Assembly: GCA_022393335.1 (NCBI GenBank) | Contig: JAJEKB010021317.1 | Span: 926,740 to 990,739 of the forward strand | Direction of reading: 5' to 3' | DNA length: 64,000 nt | Source of the DNA: Macrotrachela quadricornifera | Taxonomy: Eukaryota; Rotifera; Eurotatoria; Philodinida; Philodinidae | Part shown: one piece after another, positions 19,152 to 30,063 of the stretch | Layout of the letters: the number at the start of each line of letters is the position of its first letter | Numbering within the stretch: the stretch's first letter is position 1 | Made by a program: the position numbers and the translations under genes | The notes under the pieces: model-generated | Databases searched by the model: none | Told to the model about the DNA's origin: nothing | The model's input: the letters and a program-made list of their open reading frames with translations, nothing else

Positions 19152-19350
19152 AATGAAAGACTTTCTGGCAGAAATAATGAATAGAATGAATGAACTTTTT
19201 GGCGGAAATAGTAAATAGATTTAATAGATTTTCTGGCAGAAATAGTAAATAAATAAAAGACCTTCTGGCAGAATCAGTGAATAGAATGAACATACTTTCT
19301 GGCAGAAATAGTAAATAGAATTAATAGACTTTCTGGCAAAAATAAAAGAG
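19152..19350. repeat. Tandem repeat, ~35-bp unit (TTTCTGGCAGAAATAGTAAA)
   Basis: At least five degenerate units, each with CTTTCTGGCAGAAATAGTAAATAG-like sequence separated by AT-rich linkers. The true array probably extends into the gap. Confidence 0.8.
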
Positions 19351-20561
19351 TCAAGAGCAGCAAATAGTAAAAAAAAACAGCATCGGAAAAATTTCGCAGA
19401 AACAACTTTTATTTCTTAAATTTTGGTGGGAACTGGCTCCCACCAGCCCCCGCCAGATCGGAGAGCATGCCCATCACCACCCCTTGCTCGGTTTTATGCA
19501 ATATTGGCTATTGTAAGAATTATGTTTTTTTTATAATTGTTTTTTTTTTCACTGTTATGATTTTTGGAATATTCGTTGTTTCTACAGATTTTTTTTATAC
19601 ATATTTTGTGGAACTTACATATTTGACGAAGGAAAATAGTATGTGTAAGTTTTAAGTCGAGGTTTTGCTGCTCCCCTCCCCTGGTTACAGACAGCCCCCG
19701 TTACAGACAGCTAGAATATCAAAATCGACAAATTCGACCACGATAACGATGGGATATTAAAAAGGATGAAAACTTATTAGAACTTAAGCTCAATTTAGAA
19801 CACAAAATTATCGATTTCGAAGAATATTGTGTTGGATTATGACATACATCTTATTCATATTTAAAAAGAATTGATCCAGAAAATGATAAATAGTTTTCAA
19901 AAACTAAAGAATCTGAAATACAATTATTCTATCACTAGTTTTCTAGTAAGAATATTTAAAATCATTTGTACATATTATCATAAGTAAAGATTTTGTGTGT
20001 TTGTTTATGTATCTGTTATATATATAAATATTTCTAGTACACTCGATATTACAGTATTACATAAATTAATGTTTGTGTATTTACAAAAAATAATCTAATT
20101 ACGTTTTATTATTGAATATCAAATTATTTTTAGATTTGATTCTCATTAAGTCATTAAACAGATTTATTGTTGAGCGCCAAAATATATATTCATTAATTAA
20201 GGCGGAAAACTTAGCGCTAATATTAGTTCATTTAACAAATCATTTTACAAAGAAATACTTTCTTGTATATCTACTAACATTGAATACTGACTAATATTAT
20301 TTTGTGAATCTTACATTGAATTTAAGTAAGTTATATGATTATTTATATCAATTAGATTCATGATTACATACATGTCAGAAATATATTCTTCACGTTACAT
20401 AGATTAGAATCGATAAAAACCTCAGTAGTCTTAAGTGTAATTTAAAAATGAATCAAATACTCTTTTTAATATAGATTCCTATTTAAAAAAATTTTAATAA
20501 TGAAATCTATCGTCAATTTTTTTATTGTAAAAAAACTTGACAATATAAAATTCTGTTTACT
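19351..20561. other. AT-rich intergenic DNA
   Basis: No gene seen. Minor features are an imperfect dyad GGTGGGA...TCCCACC at 19424-19445 and a direct repeat of GTTACAGACAGC at about 19684-19712. Short open frames (19467, 20112) are hydrophobic AT-rich noise. Confidence 0.4.
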
Positions 20562-21030
20562 AACGTTAGGATAAATATTTTGCTAGAATATCCTAACGTT
20601 AGATATAGAAATCGAATGTTGGAGCTAAGATTAGAAGTCTAAATGCGATAATTAAATTCTAGGTTACTAAAGTTAGGATAAACATTATGCTTGATTATCC
20701 TAACGTTAGATATGAGAATTTAACCTTTGAGTTAACATTCGAAATCTAAATACGATAATTAGATTGTAGATTACTAAGGTTAGGAATAATATTTTGCTTC
20801 ATCATCCTAACGTTAGATATGAGAATTAAACTTTGGAGCTGAGATTAGAAATTTAAATACCATAATTAGATTACAGATTACTAAGGTTAGGAACAATATT
20901 TGCTAGATTATCCTAACGTTAGATATGAAAACTAAACATTAGAGCTAGGATCGGAAATCTAAACAGAGTAATCAAGTTCTAAGTTACTAACGTTAGGATG
21001 AATGTTTTGCTTGAATATCCTAACGTTGGT
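20562..21030. repeat. Hairpin satellite: five ~107-bp units, each with paired CTAACGTTAG palindromes
   Basis: Units start near 20562, 20663, 20770, 20878 and 20983. Each contains an inverted repeat of the form CTAACGTTAGGATA...TATCCTAACGTTAG with a loop of about 16-20 bases, followed by ~55 bases of AT-rich linker shared between units. The 10-mer CTAACGTTAG is itself palindromic. The second box of each unit is kept more strictly than the first. Confidence 0.85.
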
Positions 21031-21267
21031 CAGCTAAAATAAACTTTAGACATAAGATTGTTAAAAGAATTTATTATATCTTCTAAAAACTTTACTAAAA
21101 AAATCATGAATCGAATTGAAACATAATCATATAACGATTGTCGTAAACAACAACAAAACAAGAAAATAAATCATCATTTACTAAACAAAATTATTTACAA
21201 GAATATGTTTATTCCTCTATATCACTTAAAGAAATAGTACCTGAAATGAGACTAAGCCGATACAAAC

Positions 21268-23494
21268 TACAAAGCGAAAAACAAATAGCTACATATACCG
21301 AAGATATCAATTAGCGCATTTATGGAGCGTGAACACGCATGATAACTAATATGTTGAAGCTATTTTTTATCGAAAAACTGAATCGCCGTAAAATGGTTAA
21401 AATTTTTCTAGAATTATTTCAATACAATCTTGATTACTGAGTATTTAAAAGGTCATTTATATGCAATAGTATTATTGTTGTCGCCGCCGTCGTCCTGAAC
21501 TTGCTTTATAAGGGATTATTGCAGTGCTATGGCCGTTACTCTCATCATTATCATCATCATCATCCGATGAAGGTTCTTGTACAGTATAAGATTGAGAACG
21601 TCTGCCAGATATTGGAACCCGATTGTCACTAATACTTTTACTGATAAATTTCTTTTGCCAATCTCGTATATCTCGTTCACTATCGTGTCCATTTACTACC
21701 TGAATGCCAATCTCTCTTATTTCATCGTCGCATGAATGAATTTTAACAGCTTTAATATATCGTTGCATATAAGTGTTGAGCTTTTTCAGTTGTTCTAATT
21801 CACGTTGTTGACTTCGGTAAAAGAGGCGTATGCATTCTTGCTCATACTCATGTTTTGCTGTTACACATGCATTCTCAGCAGTTCTTATGCGAGTTTTGTT
21901 CTGTTGCGAGCGCTCTTCTAACGAATCTTTCTTTGATTTTAGTTCACTTCGTTTAGCCCTTTTTAACAGAGTATCATTTAATTGGGCACGAAGTTCATTT
22001 AAACTGCTTTGAATTTTATTTTGTTTTTGGTTCAAATCCACCAAGGTTTTATTGCTTATATCTACTTGTTTATATGCATGTTGCATATCTTTTTTAAACG
22101 TACATTTTGGAGATGGACTGATAGCAGCAAGCTCTTGCTTGATCTGACGGCGTGCATTTTTGAAGCAATCGGCTAACAGTTCACCGATCGGAGCAAGATG
22201 TATAAATTGCTGCTTAATCAACGGATATTGAGCAAGATGCGAATCCTTATTGAACTTTCGTATATAATTCTCACTAAGTTCCATTAACATGCGTTCTATC
22301 CTTTTATATACTTGAATCATATCTGCTTCCATCGATTTGACTAGATCAATACAATGGCGAGCACCTATGATACAATCGAAAATCTAGAGAACTAAAAGTT
22401 ATATTCTCTTACCATGAACTTCTTGTTGAATGCATGGCGAAAAGTCAGGGTATGACATGTTTGATTTAAACTTTCTTATATTACTACTATATACTATTTC
22501 AATGTTTCATTGTATGTAAAACATGGTTTTTATACTGTTGGCATCAAGATAAAAAATCATGGATTTTTTCAAATAAATATTCCCAGTCAAATCGGCTGTA
22601 CAAAATGTATTGGATTTTTCAGCGCAAATAAATTATTCATACTTTGTTACTATATATAATAATGTGAGATTATTTGATATATGTGTCATAACTGAATTTC
22701 TCGATTGGTTAATTTCTTCAACAAGAGAAGCAACAAAGTTCGATCTGTGTTTGTTTTTGTTTCTCATCAACATCATCTCTTGTGCAATTTGATACATTTG
22801 TTGGTACATTTTGACTGACTATTGACTTTCTCTATTTTAAAAAAAAAGTTATGTTGATAATGAGAAAGGAAAATTTTTTCTGGCGACAGAAAAAACTTCC
22901 AAGCATTATAATAAAAGAAGAATACTTACAAACGACATTAAAAATCATTATTATTGACTTTAATACCAAACTGAAGTCTTATCTAGCATCGTAAAACAAT
23001 ATACAACGATTTTTATTGAATTACTTCAATTTTTTTTCTCTTTTTTCGACTATAAATTACCTAGATCGATCACGCTTGCTTTATAAAGCTTCTTTTCAAC
23101 ACTACTAAAAAAAAATATAAGAAACGACAAACTTCTATAAAGCAGTTTGCCTATAATATAATTAAAATTTTGATTACTGAAGCACCGCAAAAAGACGGAC
23201 AATTTTATAGTCTTCCCAGTGACCATATTTTAGATTGAAATCAATATTAATATTGCGCTATCTAATAGAATACTCACAAATCATTTTTGTGTACTCAACA
23301 AGTTCATACACACTTGAATCGGTCAGTATGTCTGGCCGTCCGTTTACACGATAACTCTTCACAATTACATTCGATTGAGCTGAAATTTTGTGCACGAAAT
23401 TATCTGATCAATATCTCGGTCGAGAGAAGAAAATGAGAATGATCCGTCAAGAAATGGATGAGTTATTAAAAAAAAAATTTTTTCTCAGAATTAT
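21268..23494. repeat. Segmental duplication, copy 2 (partner 3690-5973)
   Basis: Colinear with copy 1 and in the same orientation. It differs by substitutions, a deletion near 22736 relative to 5166-5190 and another near 23280. It ends at an uninterrupted TTAA (about 23492) where copy 1 has the piggyBac insertion, so this copy preserves the empty site. Confidence 0.9.
21472..22332 (-). CDS. Coiled-coil protein with acidic C-terminus, copy 2
   Basis: A 286-residue paralogue of the 3899-4762 product with the same coiled coil, acidic run (DDDDDNDES) and basic C-terminal tail. All differences keep the frame open, including a change in the length of the Asp run by one codon. Most amino-acid changes cluster in the first coiled-coil segment (about residues 95-135). 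Function unknown. Presence in a duplicated block beside piggyBac sequence suggests it may have been carried along by transposon-mediated rearrangement. Confidence 0.65.
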   Translation of the reverse strand: MEADMIQVYKRIERMLMELSENYIRKFNKDSHLAQYPLIKQQFIHLAPIGELLADCFKNARRQIKQELAAISPSPKCTFKKDMQHAYKQVDISNKTLVDLNQKQNKIQSSLNELRAQLNDTLLKRAKRSELKSKKDSLEERSQQNKTRIRTAENACVTAKHEYEQECIRLFYRSQQRELEQLKKLNTYMQRYIKAVKIHSCDDEIREIGIQVVNGHDSERDIRDWQKKFISKSISDNRVPISGRRSQSYTVQEPSSDDDDDNDESNGHSTAIIPYKASSGRRRRQQ

Positions 23495-24423
23495 TTAAAA
23501 TATATATGAATTGATTCAGTTTTTAACGATGATAAAGAATATGATATTAGTTTGGAATCAAAATCAGAGTTTTTTAAGTGAAAATTGGCTAAACAAGGTC
23601 GTCAAATAGAAAAAAATTCGAACTCGATAGCTATTTATATTGATGGATTATTATGAAAATACTGATACCTCTGTGTATCATATATTTATCATAGATCCAT
23701 GAGATTACCTACGATCATAATCTCGCTAGATACAATCCTAAATCTATTCTGAGATAACTCTTCCGTACCCGGTTTTTTAAACTGAGCACGAATCTGAACT
23801 TGATTTCTAAAGATATTCAATCAATGTTGGAGTTGCGTCAATGATCAGTAGATAGGATCGCCTACAGTGTCGTCTATGCTAATTTGGCTCTCCAGATATT
23901 TTTATTCTTACAATTTAGTGACAAAAGATGTGTCGTTGATAAAATCTATGTCTTGTAGAAAAATAAGCCTAAGATCTCGTGCAGCATGTGAGAGAAATCC
24001 AAAATTCCACTTCCCGCAGTGTAATATTGCTTCGAATTTATTCAGTTTTTGACTTCTATCGCTTCTTTTATGTGATAATTTGCTCACTAAAGTAGAATGA
24101 TAAGGCCAAAATGCTGAGCATAGACTTTTGATAGCTAGTTTTTTGAGAGTTCGATCAGAATGAATTTATCGTCAATATTTTTTACTTTTTGAAGTACACA
24201 TAACACTCGGATTTAAATCTGAAGTTTTCACATTTATTTTATTTTGAATATAGAAAAAACTATCAGATTAAGTCAGTAGAGATTTGTTCTTACAGTTTTC
24301 ATAGATCTATTCAGGGCGCATCTTTTGAAAACAAAAATCAAAAATTTTATCATTTATCTGTGCAAATATATTTGCAAAATAAACAATGTTAAAAACATTT
24401 TGTTTAGTATTTTGTCCATTGAG
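23495..24423. other. AT-rich intergenic DNA
   Basis: No gene or structured repeat recognised. Confidence 0.4.
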
Positions 24424-24627
24424 TAGTGTCACATATCCAGGATTATGAAGATGCCGCAACTCCTTCGAGAGACCCCACACCCACACACGGAAGATGTGGT
24501 CGTTTGTCATCGAAGATGTAAGATTTTCGCTAGAGATGCACATCCTCACCCGCATCCCCCGCGAGAGATATGGTGTCTCCCTCAGGAGACGCGATGGCAT
24601 CTCCAAAATCCTAAATATGTGACACTA
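24424..24627. mobile_element. Small MITE with TA-flanked terminal inverted repeats
   Basis: The left end TAGTGTCACATATCCAGGAT is matched at the right end in inverted form (TAGTGTCACATATTTAGGAT); the similarity continues for about 35 bases per arm. The core is clearly more GC-rich than the surroundings. TA at both borders suggests a Tc1/mariner-type origin. Non-coding, about 204 bp. Confidence 0.65.
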
Positions 24628-25320
24628 CTGAAAAATCTACATTTTTTCTCTATTTGTATTCAAGACATTGCATTAATACATTGGATGATAGAGAATTTCA
24701 AGTGCTTTAATAATATATAATTATTTCCTTTGAAGGATATTTCTCTAGTGGCGAAAAGCTTAAAACATTAGTTGAGGAAACAAAATCAAGTTTATAGGAA
24801 TCTGAATATGAATGTGCCTCCATTGTCCTCAATTTATTTTCGGTTACGAAAAGGTCGAAACTAAAACCTAATTATATAGAGTGATAGAAAAAACCTATGG
24901 ACTTGAATAAATATGTAAATAGTTTCGAAAAAAATTTGTTTTTATAGTGATAATATCTGAAATGACAAATTTTAAAAGAACCGAGTAAAAAATCTTTTAT
25001 AATCTCTTACATATATTTGAAATGATATGATGATTTATTAAAGTTTTTCTATACATTCAAAACATAAAACTGATCCATAAATCATTTCGAAGAAAATATT
25101 TATTTCATCAATGAAAAATTCTTAGCACATAAATCCAACATTAAATTAGGTAGTTATCATTTTTAAAAATACATTAAGAATAAACAAAAAGCAAAGGACA
25201 TAAGCATTAAAGTTACATGAAAATCATAGAAATTAAAATTCGTTTCTAACTATTAGTATATCATAGATTAAGGATGGTACAATTAATACATATAATAAAA
25301 TGTCATGAATTTATTATTAT
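24628..25320. other. AT-rich intergenic DNA downstream of receptor paralogue
   Basis: This contains the 3' flank of the minus-strand receptor gene. Nothing else recognised. Confidence 0.4.
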
Positions 25321-28300
25321 TTATAAAAATAAACGTAAACGTTGTTGTAGATTTGTTCGATATTTAATAATAGATTTTCTAAATTGTTTTTTATAAAATT
25401 TTGATGGTAATATAAATATAATAAAAGTAATCATAGATGGAATAAATGAAATAAAATATGCAATAAGAAATATCCATGCATGATTAATTGATTTCATACA
25501 TTTTGATATAAATACAATAATTAAACGTGGTATTGCAAGTATAACTAAAATAATAGGAGCAGTAAATAAATGTTTATGTTGGTGAAATTGTTCTTTTAAT
25601 ATTTGTTTATAAGTTCGATGAGTTTGAACATTTGATTTTTGATCAGTTTTTTTTGTTATTAAAATAATAGATGAAATAAAATTAATTATAAATGGTGAAA
25701 AAAAATGAAATGTATGCATTATTGAATTAAAGATTTTTAAACTAGATGGATAAGTAATAATACACCATATACGTTTTTCTTCATCATCATTATTTTCTTC
25801 AATAATTAAACGTCGATAAATTGGATCATAAATTGATGTAGAAATAATAAATATTATAAGTATAATAATAACTAATCTAGCTGCTTTTTTACTTTTTATT
25901 TTAATAAATTTTGTACCTTTAATAGCCGTTATTGCTCTTTCAGTAGCTACACATGCATTTAACCATTGATTCATATTAAGAAAAATTTGTAATAAATAAT
26001 CAAGTAAAATACATTGAATTTGTATAAATAATTCATTTGAAAGAATTTTCATTTGTGTTAGAATAAGTATTGAAAATTTTAATCCAAATAAAATCATTAT
26101 AATTAAAGTTGTTATTGATGAACCTAATAAATATAAACCACAACCAACTTCACGTACAATTTTATTTTTAAATGTAATTAAAGCAAATAAACCATTTATA
26201 AATCCTATTAAAATAAATATAATTGTTAATATTAAACTAAATTTAACAATAAATGATTGATGTTTTATATTATTATTTGGTATAATATGATAACCTAATA
26301 TACCATCAAGTGATAAACCAAATCCACTTGTACTAAATTGACATCGACTTCCATAATAACATGGACGACATATACACATTGATCGTTGAGGACAATTTGG
26401 TTGATCTTGAAAACATTGACCAGAATTTTGACATTCACTTTGTCCTAAACAATTAAATGTCATATTATGATCAAAATTAAAACAATTTGATAAACGTTTT
26501 TGACCAGAATTATAACATAAACAAAGATGATCATCATCATGAAAACATGAAAGATTTAATGAAATATTTTGACATGGAATATGATAATATTTTATACGAC
26601 GTATAAGATGGAATTCAATAAATGTTTTATTAAATAATTTATTTATATGTGGACAATTATCTGATGAATTTATTCTTTTAATAATTGATATTGATTGATT
26701 AGAAAGTTTTTGAATATAAGTTAAATAATAAGTTTTATCAATAAATTCAATAAAAATCAGATGAAATCGTTGAGACCAATTAATAATAACGGAATTTTCT
26801 ATAGGAGATATTCTTTTAAAACTAGTCGATCGTATTGGAATATTGTTTTTAATAACTTCTATAAAATGTATATAAATTGATTGAGATGAAATAATATCTT
26901 TTGAAAATGATATCACAATTTTATTATCAATAATTTCACATCGATCTCCACTAAAACCTATTGGACATATACATCGAAAATTTTTTTTACTTGTTATCAT
27001 ATATTCATCATCAGGAATACATTGACCATTATTTTTACATGTTGAATTCGTATTATTTTGACATAGCGTATCAGGAATAAAACATCTCGAACCAATTTTA
27101 TTAATTGGACAAATACATATTGATCGATTATTTGAATTAATCCCAATACATAATGAATCAAATGAACATTTACATTGATATGATATATTACAATATCTTC
27201 CATCCCATCCTCTTTCACATTGACAATAATTCATATGATTATTATTTGAATATATAATACATTTTCCATGATTACATTGATTATTTGAACAACTTTGAAG
27301 ATTATTATTACTTTCAGGTATATTAATTATATATGATAAACGATGAACAGGTAAGAATGAAAAATTGATTGTAAATAATAAACTTGCTCGATATATTAAA
27401 GAAATTTTTTCATATATATCAATATGTATTGAATAATTTTTTAGTTGATTTTTTGGTCGAGTTGAATAAATTAAATAAATATTAAATTTATTATTACAAT
27501 CTCTTATTGATAAATAAGTAAATTGTTCATATGAATGAATAATTCGTTGATCACTATTATCAATAAGTGAAATAATGATTTCAAATAATGTTTGCCATGA
27601 ATTTGATAATGCTCGAAATTTTAATGTAAGGCTTATTCGTTCATTTTGATATTGACATTGTGAATCATAATAATTCGGTGGACAAAAACATGTATCTTTT
27701 GTTAAATTTTTCTTATTATTTAACCAAACACGTAAATCAAGACCACGATGACAACGAGGTTTATATTGATTAGACATATTAATACTAGATGAACTCGATA
27801 ATACTGAAATTTCACTAATCTTTGTTTGTTTTTCAACTGTTTTATTCATTTCATCGAAAGAAAAATATTTTCTTATATCTTTTATCGTTGGTTTAAAGTA
27901 ATGGCATAAAAATTTCTCCATATCAGAAGCAGATGATGTATAACGACTATGACATAGATTTTCAACTATAGAATATGTTCGATTTTTTACACAAAATAGT
28001 TCATCATCTTCATAATCACAATCTTTTCTTCCATTACATAAAAATGGCATTAGAATACATGGTGACATACTTTGATTCATACAATGAAAATTCGAATATA
28101 AGTTTAATGCATTCATTGTTGAACATAATCTTGGTTCATCAGTACCGCCAAAACAATCAATATAACCATCATGTACTTTTGAAATAGATAAACACATTAA
28201 TTTATATGTATATGGTGAAATACATATATGCTCATTTAAAGAACAATTTAATAATAATGAAGATAAATTACAATTTAATTCATCTTCACCATTTATACAA

Positions 28301-30063
28301 TTCCATATACCATCACAATGAGTATATATATTATTACATTCCCATATTTCACATTCAGTTTCATCTGTAGAATTTTGTCCATTTATATTTATTGGTATTA
28401 ATTCAGTAAAACCATCGCAAATTGTTTGAAATGATATATTTATTCGACTATATATATAATTTAAATCTTCATCTTCACACAAAGGAGGATCGACCATTCC
28501 ACAATCACAATGACCATTTTTAATTAAATTAATATGAATATATTTATTTGTTGCTTTACATTGATAATAATTTTCTTTTATTTCTTCTGTTATATAATCA
28601 ATAATCGAATTTTCATCATCTTTATATGGACAATCAAATATATTGTCCATATAACGATACATTGGAATACATTTTGTTGAATTTATACATTGATATGTAT
28701 TTGATTTATTACACATTGAAAGATTAAAATTTCGAAGTCTACCAAGTTCTTTAAGTGTAAAATAAAAATTGTTTAAGTGTTTATAATATTTTTTATCCCA
28801 TGTGAAACTCATCATGGTTACCATTTGGCTAAGTTTAGGACGAAAACATATTGTATTATTAAATAAAATTTTAGATGTCTTATCAAAAAGATCATCATAA
28901 TGAGAATTATTATAACATATATAAGGAGGATTCAATGCCCAATTACCCAAATATTTTGATTGTTCTTTTGTATAAGCTGTATAAATATGACCAAATAAAA
29001 CTGGAATATTTGGAATATAAAACATATCTGGACAAGTATTTTGAACTATTTCTGGACATAAATTATCATAAAATGGATATTTTGAATCTGGAATACTAAG
29101 AAGACATTTAAATGCTGACCAACATTCATTTGATATTGAATTATCTTTTATTGAATACATTGTTTCCATTAATAAATATTGACGTTGTATCACACAAGAA
29201 CTTGTCAAAGGTGTATTTTGACATGTTCTATCTTCACATCCAAATGTTAATTCATGTTTACGACATACATGTAAAATATACGCACTCCTTTCCACTTCAT
29301 CAGATCCATCGAGACAATCAGGATTATTTGAATCATCTCGAAAGAATGATTTAGGTATACATTGTCCATTAGAACATTGATATTCATTGTCTTTACATTC
29401 ATTTAATTCAAGTTGCCAACAATGTTCTTCATCAAAATTTCCATCAATACAATCAACTTTTCCATCACATATTTCACTCCAATCTAAACATGCTGGAAAA
29501 TGACCACGATTACATTTCAAATGAGTATAACAAGTTAAATTAGTTGATTTATATTCATAATTATGATAGAAATCATGAATTATTTCATATAAAGATGAAG
29601 AATTTGAATGATAATAAAGAAATTCATATTGACATAATGGACCAAATCTTGGCATTGTACAATTATAAAAGAATTTTTCTTCAAAAGATACATTATTCAA
29701 TTTCGATGATTGATTTAAATAATCTTGATAATCTTCTATAGTATCTATAGATGCTGACCAATCATATAATTGTTGACTACTTATATTTTGTTTTGCAAGT
29801 TCATCAAAACTAAATCTTGGAAAATTCTTATCCTTTTCAATATTAAATTTCGAGAATGATTCACTCATACAATAAGATATTATTTGACGAATAATATTCG
29901 CATCTTTAGTAGAAATAATTATACGAAAACAATGATGTTGTAGAACAATATTATTATTGTCATATTCACTTACATCATCAGTATAATACAGATTGATTTG
30001 AGGTGTACCACTAATTAAATGTTGAATGAGAATGGCATAAAATAAATACCTTTTATGAAACAT
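25321..30063 (-). CDS. AT-rich paralogue of the LDLa/EGF seven-transmembrane receptor
   Basis: A 1580-codon uninterrupted frame. The signal peptide (LFYAILIQHLISG) is followed by LDLa modules (CLDWSEICDGKVDC, CSNGQCIPKSFF, CLDGSDE, CDGIWNCINGEDELNC, CNGRKDCDYEDDELFC), EGF-like modules (CQCERGWDGRYC, CICPIGFSGDRCE, CICRPCYYGSRC) and seven helices starting near residue 1265. ATERAITAI matches the E-R motif at helix 3, and helix 7 ends LPSKFY. Domain order matches 9402-14663, but the protein is shorter by about 170 residues and codon use is far more AT-rich (Asn/Ile/Tyr rich). The two are old paralogues rather than recent copies. The ligand is unknown. Confidence 0.87.
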   Translation of the reverse strand: MFHKRYLFYAILIQHLISGTPQINLYYTDDVSEYDNNNIVLQHHCFRIIISTKDANIIRQIISYCMSESFSKFNIEKDKNFPRFSFDELAKQNISSQQLYDWSASIDTIEDYQDYLNQSSKLNNVSFEEKFFYNCTMPRFGPLCQYEFLYYHSNSSSLYEIIHDFYHNYEYKSTNLTCYTHLKCNRGHFPACLDWSEICDGKVDCIDGNFDEEHCWQLELNECKDNEYQCSNGQCIPKSFFRDDSNNPDCLDGSDEVERSAYILHVCRKHELTFGCEDRTCQNTPLTSSCVIQRQYLLMETMYSIKDNSISNECWSAFKCLLSIPDSKYPFYDNLCPEIVQNTCPDMFYIPNIPVLFGHIYTAYTKEQSKYLGNWALNPPYICYNNSHYDDLFDKTSKILFNNTICFRPKLSQMVTMMSFTWDKKYYKHLNNFYFTLKELGRLRNFNLSMCNKSNTYQCINSTKCIPMYRYMDNIFDCPYKDDENSIIDYITEEIKENYYQCKATNKYIHINLIKNGHCDCGMVDPPLCEDEDLNYIYSRINISFQTICDGFTELIPININGQNSTDETECEIWECNNIYTHCDGIWNCINGEDELNCNLSSLLLNCSLNEHICISPYTYKLMCLSISKVHDGYIDCFGGTDEPRLCSTMNALNLYSNFHCMNQSMSPCILMPFLCNGRKDCDYEDDELFCVKNRTYSIVENLCHSRYTSSASDMEKFLCHYFKPTIKDIRKYFSFDEMNKTVEKQTKISEISVLSSSSSINMSNQYKPRCHRGLDLRVWLNNKKNLTKDTCFCPPNYYDSQCQYQNERISLTLKFRALSNSWQTLFEIIISLIDNSDQRIIHSYEQFTYLSIRDCNNKFNIYLIYSTRPKNQLKNYSIHIDIYEKISLIYRASLLFTINFSFLPVHRLSYIINIPESNNNLQSCSNNQCNHGKCIIYSNNNHMNYCQCERGWDGRYCNISYQCKCSFDSLCIGINSNNRSICICPINKIGSRCFIPDTLCQNNTNSTCKNNGQCIPDDEYMITSKKNFRCICPIGFSGDRCEIIDNKIVISFSKDIISSQSIYIHFIEVIKNNIPIRSTSFKRISPIENSVIINWSQRFHLIFIEFIDKTYYLTYIQKLSNQSISIIKRINSSDNCPHINKLFNKTFIEFHLIRRIKYYHIPCQNISLNLSCFHDDDHLCLCYNSGQKRLSNCFNFDHNMTFNCLGQSECQNSGQCFQDQPNCPQRSMCICRPCYYGSRCQFSTSGFGLSLDGILGYHIIPNNNIKHQSFIVKFSLILTIIFILIGFINGLFALITFKNKIVREVGCGLYLLGSSITTLIIMILFGLKFSILILTQMKILSNELFIQIQCILLDYLLQIFLNMNQWLNACVATERAITAIKGTKFIKIKSKKAARLVIIILIIFIISTSIYDPIYRRLIIEENNDDEEKRIWCIITYPSSLKIFNSIMHTFHFFSPFIINFISSIILITKKTDQKSNVQTHRTYKQILKEQFHQHKHLFTAPIILVILAIPRLIIVFISKCMKSINHAWIFLIAYFISFIPSMITFIIFILPSKFYKKQFRKSIIKYRTNLQQRLRLFL

